A stretch of DNA of 8,873 bases from an uncultured Ruminococcus sp. (GTDB lineage: Bacteria; Bacillota; Clostridia; Oscillospirales; Ruminococcaceae): contig CABQIF010000085.1 of assembly GCA_902464115.1 (NCBI GenBank), forward strand, positions 1-8,873, read 5' to 3'. Position 1 is the first letter of the stretch; each line of letters starts with the position of its first letter. This document shows positions 6,141 through 8,873 of the stretch, in pieces. Both the position numbers and the translations under genes were made by a program. The notes under the pieces were generated by a model. That model made no database searches. It saw only the letters and a list, made by a program, of their open reading frames with translations, and was not told the DNA's origin.

Positions 6141-6189
6141 AATTTGTGTAAAATTACAAATGACAAAAACCAGCGAAATGTGTTATAAT
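6141..6189 (+). promoter_or_regulatory. Promoter of the carboxypeptidase gene
   Basis: TATAAT (6184-6189) follows TGT, an extended -10. ATGACA (6160-6165) is the -35 with an 18-nt spacer. A degenerate copy of the shared box, AATTTGTGTA (6141-6150, 8 of 10 matches to ATTTTGTGCA), starts 19 nt before the -35, the same offset as at 177 and 1396. Confidence 0.75.
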
Positions 6190-6195
6190 GAAGAG

Positions 6196-6256
6196 GATAC
6201 CATGTGGGGTCTTGGTGTCTTACCCATCGGCAAAACGCAGCAGGAATGCTGTTTTT
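6196..6256 (+). promoter_or_regulatory. Structured leader with attenuator-like hairpin
   Basis: GATACCA (6196-6202) can pair with TGGTGTC (6213-6219) around a loop containing GGGG, right at the predicted 5' end. The same loop bases (TGGGGT) can instead pair with ACCCA (6222-6226). Further on, CAGCA-GGAA-TGCTG (6238-6251) followed by five T resembles a small intrinsic terminator, extended by AAAAC against the T run. This could attenuate transcription before the start codon, but the stem is short. Confidence 0.4.
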
Positions 6257-6276
6257 GAACAATAGGAGGAATACGG

Positions 6277-7884
6277 ATGGCAAAAGCAGATGAAACAAAA
6301 CGGAATCCCAATTCCGATTTGGATGATGATATTTTTGCAATATTGAATAGTACCCGCCCAACATATCCGGGCGGAGGGCCGAACGAACAGAAACCAGCGA
6401 CCCAATTAAATCGGAGAGCCGTTTCTCAACCCAACCAACCAGTGCAGCCCCAGACGAGTCGCTCGACGCAGCAAACACCAGTTCGTCCGGCAGCTGCCCC
6501 ACAGCAGCAGCCAACACCAGCACAGGCAGTTCCGCCGGTATCCGACCCGACCGTTGCTCCGCAGCCGGAACAGCCGCCTGTCCAGCAGCCACAGCCTCGG
6601 AAGGTGATTTCTCACGCTGCCACGACAGAGGATGCATGGCGGCCAGTTGTCCAGCCGAACCGTCCGCAGCAGTCGGCTGTTTCGGAAGAACCGCTGCCCC
6701 GTCTGCAAAAGCGTCCGGTCGTATCGCATGCGATGCCGGAGCAGGAGGACAGAGACTTAGAAGAATCGTGGCCGGATGTGGATACATTAGAAGAAATTCC
6801 AGATGAACCGCCGCAGGAAGAACGTCGTCGGCTTTCAAAAGGCAGAAAAACGCTGGCAATTATCATTGCCGTGTATGCATTGATTCTGGTTGCTGGGTTT
6901 GCAGCTCGTTTCATTATCAATGCAGTGCAGAAGAACAAGCCAGAGGATGCAAGTTCGTCTGTCAGCAGTTCCAGTCAGGTGGATGACAACAGCACACCCG
7001 ATGCAACCGCTGCGGAAACAACGGAAAAAGCTGCCGCAGGCGATGCGGAAATTGTTTCGATCACGCCGGATGAAACGTATCTGGCAGTATTGGAAGATGG
7101 CACGGCAACCATTAAGGTTTCCCTGTCCGCCCACGGTGCAGCCAACGGCAGTTCGTTACAGTGGACATCCAGTGATGAAAACATTGCAACGGTAGACGAA
7201 AACGGAGCAGTTAAGGGCGTTGCCGCAGGAACTTGTACCATTTCTGTTTCTGCGAAAAATGACCCGAGCGTTTCCGCAGATGTGGACGTTGCCGTCCGGC
7301 ATCTGGAGGAAAAAGACGGATGTACTTATGTAGACGGGATTTTGATTGTCAATAAGACCTACTCGCTGCCGGAATTCTACGACCCAGCGGGTCTGACGGA
7401 TGAAACACAGACCGCATTGGATAAGATGCTGGAAGATGCGTATGCAGCCGGATTGAATCTCTATGATGCTTCGGATTATCGTTCCTATTCGGATCAGCTT
7501 TCTGTTTATCAGGAATACTGTGCACGGGATGGCTGGGAGCAAGCCGATACTTATTCTGCTCGTCCGGGACATTCTGAACATCAAACAGGAATGGTCATTG
7601 ACTTCAACGACATCAACAGCGACTTTGATGACACTGCAGAAGCCCAGTGGCTGGCAGAAAACTGTGCAAACTATGGTTTCATTATCCGGTTCTTAGCAGG
7701 CAAAGAACCGATTACCGGATATAAATATGAATCGTGGCATGTGCGGTATGTTGGCGTGGAAACCGCAAAGGAAATTATGAGCCGTGGCATCTGTCTGGAA
7801 GAATACCTTGGCGTGGATTCTGAATATAAGAATACATGGCCGGAAGACCCGTGCAATCCAGAAGCTGGGGTGTCCGAACAGTAA
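6277..7884 (+). CDS. Membrane-anchored VanY-type D-alanyl-D-alanine carboxypeptidase with Big_2-like domain
   Basis: A 535-residue protein of the M15 VanY/DacY type, which removes the terminal D-Ala from peptidoglycan stem peptides outside the membrane. Residues 1-190 form a Pro/Gln-rich, probably disordered cytoplasmic arm. It includes two RxVxSHA repeats (108 and 146) and an acidic stretch ending in basic residues. Residues 192-216 are one transmembrane helix and 220-255 a Ser/Thr/Ala linker. Residues 257-340 look like a bacterial Ig-like Big_2 domain (WTSSDENIATVDENG, then GVAAGTCTISV). Residues 350-512 are the peptidase, with zinc ligands H435 and D442 in SEHQTGMVID and E485/H488 in ESWHVRY. 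The start follows AGGAGGA (6264-6270) at 6 nt. It is monocistronic. The usual family member is shorter and lacks the long inner arm. Confidence 0.93.
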   Translation: MAKADETKRNPNSDLDDDIFAILNSTRPTYPGGGPNEQKPATQLNRRAVSQPNQPVQPQTSRSTQQTPVRPAAAPQQQPTPAQAVPPVSDPTVAPQPEQPPVQQPQPRKVISHAATTEDAWRPVVQPNRPQQSAVSEEPLPRLQKRPVVSHAMPEQEDRDLEESWPDVDTLEEIPDEPPQEERRRLSKGRKTLAIIIAVYALILVAGFAARFIINAVQKNKPEDASSSVSSSSQVDDNSTPDATAAETTEKAAAGDAEIVSITPDETYLAVLEDGTATIKVSLSAHGAANGSSLQWTSSDENIATVDENGAVKGVAAGTCTISVSAKNDPSVSADVDVAVRHLEEKDGCTYVDGILIVNKTYSLPEFYDPAGLTDETQTALDKMLEDAYAAGLNLYDASDYRSYSDQLSVYQEYCARDGWEQADTYSARPGHSEHQTGMVIDFNDINSDFDDTAEAQWLAENCANYGFIIRFLAGKEPITGYKYESWHVRYVGVETAKEIMSRGICLEEYLGVDSEYKNTWPEDPCNPEAGVSEQ

Positions 7885-7931
7885 TTTTTCACACGGAACG
7901 ATTTTTCATTTTGAAACAGCCCGAAAAAACA

Positions 7932-7980
7932 AACAGCAGGTGATACACCAGTTTGGTGCATCCCTGCTGTTTTCTTTTTT
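7932..7980 (+). terminator. Intrinsic terminator of the carboxypeptidase gene
   Basis: AACAGCAGG (7932-7940) pairs with CCTGCTGTT, with an inner stem GATACACCA/TGGTGCATC (one mismatch) and a GTT loop, followed by a T-rich tail to 7980. An A-run on the other side would give a U tract on the minus strand, so it may also stop minus-strand transcripts that pass the terminator at 8001-8033. Confidence 0.92.
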
Positions 7981-8000
7981 GCAGATTGCATAAAAAAGTC

Positions 8001-8033
8001 AAAAAAAATTGCCGCTGGAAATGCACCAGCGGC
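8001..8033 (-). terminator. Terminator of the candidate small RNA
   Basis: GCCGCTGG (8033-8026) and CCAGCGGC (8018-8011) pair perfectly around a 7-nt loop, followed by AA and eight T (8008-8001). It is oriented to the minus strand only; the plus side lacks a U tract. Confidence 0.88.
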
Positions 8034-8103
8034 GAAAAACATATGTAGAACAAAAGAAAGGAGACAACAAAACGAGTGATAATAATTCAACATTATTCTC
8101 ACT
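8001..8103 (-). ncRNA. Candidate small regulatory RNA, about 103 nt
   Basis: This minus-strand unit has every part of a free-standing sRNA gene. A strong promoter puts the start at about 8103. The first 29 nt form a 12-bp stem with one mismatch, AGTGAGAATAAT/ATTATTATCACT (8103-8092 and 8086-8075), and a GTTGA loop. A single-stranded CU-rich segment with UCUCCUUUCUUUU (8065-8053) is complementary to Shine-Dalgarno sites. The 3' end is an 8-bp GC-rich terminator GCCGCTGG/CCAGCGGC (8033-8011) with eight T (8008-8001). No start codon with a ribosome site lies inside. The CU-rich part pairs 9 of 10 with the Shine-Dalgarno region of the partial gene at 8679. I recognise no known RNA family. Confidence 0.65.
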
Positions 8104-8109
8104 GTTCTT

Positions 8110-8138
8110 ATTATAGCGTACTTTTCGGAAATCGTCAA
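8110..8138 (-). promoter_or_regulatory. Strong promoter of the candidate small RNA
   Basis: On the minus strand TTGACG (8138-8133), a 17-nt spacer and TATAAT (8115-8110) give the closest match to the sigma-A consensus in the window (11 of 12). It faces away from the downstream DUF378-like gene and cannot serve any coding gene in view. Confidence 0.85.
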
Positions 8139-8322
8139 GCATTTTTCGGAAAAAATGCCTGAAATTCGGATTTTTGGGCAATGTGACCAAATTATATGAA
8201 ATTTTGTAGGAAATTTTTACAGTAGAATGCATTTTTTCAAAGTGGGTCTGCATAGATTCCTGAAATCTGGAAATACTATGGCTGCACAGTAAAACTGTGA
8301 CAAGAAAAGAGGTGTGGGAAAT

Positions 8323-8532
8323 ATGTGGGATAAATTGGCATTGATTTTGCTCGTGATTGGCGGTGTCAACTGGGGTCTGGTTGGCATTTTTGAATTTGAC
8401 TTGGTTGCCTGGCTGTTTGGCGGTGCAACCAGTGCTTTGAGTCGAATCGTCTATATTTTGGTTGCCATTTCTGCTGTTTGGTGTATCTCGTTCCTGTTTC
8501 GGCGGGAGGCACTGGCAACCGATGCCGCTTAA
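8323..8532 (+). CDS. DUF378/YuzA-like small membrane protein
   Basis: A 69-residue protein matching the DUF378 (YuzA-like) family, which has no established function. It opens with WDKLAL and has the family signature IGGVNWGLVGIFEFDLV (residues 11-27). Two hydrophobic segments (about 4-22 and 43-61) bracket a short loop, and a basic FRR lies near the end. The ATG at 8323 is preferred because AGAGGTG (8308-8314) lies 8 nt upstream and family members begin a few residues before the DK pair. A GTG at 8314 in the same frame overlaps the ribosome site. The gene stands alone, with a terminator downstream. Confidence 0.85.
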   Translation: MWDKLALILLVIGGVNWGLVGIFEFDLVAWLFGGATSALSRIVYILVAISAVWCISFLFRREALATDAA

Positions 8533-8560
8533 CAGCAGAAATTTGTAAAGCCCCCCAAAA

Positions 8561-8623
8561 ATCCCCCACAGAATCAAGGGAAGCACCGTTGCCGTGTTTC
8601 CCTTGTTCTGTTTTTCGGGGGAT
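8561..8623 (+). terminator. Strong intrinsic terminator nested in an outer C5/G5 stem
   Basis: ACAGAA, CAAGGGAA and CAC (8568-8586) pair with GTG, TTTCCCTTG and TTCTGT (8594-8611), with one bulged base near the outer end, followed by five T (8611-8615). ATCCCCC (8561-8567) can pair with GGGGGAT (8617-8623), closing a helix around the terminator including its U tract. A second C6 run (8551-8556) competes for the same G5. It lies between the DUF378-like gene and the next gene. Confidence 0.88.
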
Positions 8624-8678
8624 TTGCATATACTGCACCAAAAGCATGAGAAATTTGCAATGCGAAAAAGGAGATGGA

Positions 8679-8873
8679 ATGATGCAGCAAACACCGAAAA
8701 CCGCTGCCGAATATCAGGCTGAAATGATGCAGCTTTACCGCCGTGCCCATCCAGAAACAGAAGTGCCGATTGCTCCGGCAGCAGAACCGCCTGCACCGGA
8801 GATTCGCACTGTTCCAGAAACATCTATGCCGCCGGTTGCTCCAGAAGTACCGCCAGAACCAGTTCCAGAACCA
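8679..8873 (+). CDS. Pro/Glu-rich protein, 5' part only (cut by window end)
   Basis: At least 65 codons, open to the window edge. The sequence begins MMQQTPKTAAEYQAEMMQLY, followed by a basic RRAHPE. From about residue 31 it becomes Pro/Glu/Ala/Val-rich, a likely flexible linker leading to a domain outside the window. AAGGAG (8668-8673) lies 5 nt before the first ATG and 8 nt before the second (8682), so either may be used. There is no signal peptide or membrane helix in the visible part. TATACT (8629-8634) might be a -10, but its -35 is poor. I cannot name the family. Confidence 0.75.
   Translation, partial: MMQQTPKTAAEYQAEMMQLYRRAHPETEVPIAPAAEPPAPEIRTVPETSMPPVAPEVPPEPVPEP

Larger units (their letters stand above)
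5928..6276. other. Divergent intergenic region between GH74 and carboxypeptidase genes
   Basis: This 349-bp stretch holds no gene. From left to right it contains the GH74 leader with a hairpin TGGGCA/TGCCCCA (5972-5990), the GH74 promoter, a 10-bp inverted repeat at 6057-6111, the carboxypeptidase promoter and that gene's structured leader. The two promoters fire away from each other with the inverted repeat between them. A TTGACA at 6093-6098 has no matching -10 downstream. Confidence 0.7.
7885..8322. other. Intergenic region carrying a terminator and a probable small RNA
   Basis: This 438-bp stretch holds the carboxypeptidase terminator (7932-7980), the minus-strand small RNA unit (8001-8138), an AT-rich stretch without recognisable signals (8139-8280), and the short leader of the DUF378-like gene. 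That leader has a hairpin CACAGT-aaa-ACTGTG (8285-8299). I could not find a convincing promoter for the DUF378-like gene. TACTAT at 8274-8279 lacks a good -35, and TAGAAT at 8223-8228 also lacks one. Confidence 0.65.

Noticed and set aside
6005..6859. Minus-strand open frame (284 codons) overlapping the divergent promoters and the carboxypeptidase N-terminus
   Set aside because: It would run antisense through a clear gene and end inside promoter sequence. The protein has no recognisable domain; the open frame comes from the Pro/Gln-rich codons opposite.
8076..8162. Plus-strand GTG mini-ORF (28 codons) preceded by AAAGGAG at 8058-8064
   Set aside because: The putative ribosome site is 11 nt away, the frame is very short, and the same bases are better explained as the minus-strand small RNA with promoter, stems and terminator.
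7999..8823. Minus-strand open frame (274 codons) over the DUF378-like gene and small RNA region
   Set aside because: It crosses two terminators and a recognised family gene in antisense, and has no homologous-looking domain.

Overview
The window looks like chromosomal DNA of a fibre-degrading gut Firmicute close to cellulosome-forming Ruminococcus. The main evidence is a secreted GH74 xyloglucanase with a long Thr linker and a C-terminal type I dockerin. Supporting signs are Thr-rich linkers on other secreted proteins, consensus sigma-A promoters (several with an extended TGn -10), GGAGG ribosome binding sites and many intrinsic terminators. No tRNA, rRNA, CRISPR array, transposon or phage gene is visible.

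Layout. (1) 1-1357: an intergenic stretch, then a secreted surface protein with its own promoter, leader hairpin and terminator. (2) 1396-2442: a paralogue with a nearly identical promoter and C-terminal anchor. Both have a signal peptide, a module of about 145 residues, a Thr-rich linker, a transmembrane helix and an RRKKK tail. (3) 2453-2936, minus strand: a 99-residue membrane protein with a Cys- and acid-rich tail. Its leader can fold into a three-way junction that competes with a shorter hairpin. (4) 3053-6032, minus strand: the GH74-dockerin gene. (5) 6141-7980, plus strand, divergent from GH74: a membrane-anchored VanY-type D,D-carboxypeptidase with a long Pro/Gln-rich cytoplasmic arm and a Big_2-like domain. 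(6) 8001-8138, minus strand: a probable small RNA of about 103 nt with its own promoter, 5' hairpin, CU-rich anti-Shine-Dalgarno segment and terminator. (7) 8285-8623: a small DUF378/YuzA-like membrane protein. (8) 8679-8873: the start of a Pro/Glu-rich protein cut by the window edge.

How it fits together. Every gene appears to be its own transcription unit, so there is no operon. A common theme is the cell surface: two anchored surface proteins, a cellulosomal polysaccharidase and a peptidoglycan-trimming enzyme. The promoters of both surface proteins and of the carboxypeptidase carry a TTTTGTGCA-like box starting exactly 19 nt upstream of the -35, which suggests shared control. I see no defence or mobile system. 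The best candidates for undescribed biology are the small RNA at 8001-8103, the switch-like leader and Cys-rich protein at 2513-2901, and the pair of surface proteins with a strongly conserved non-LPXTG anchor.
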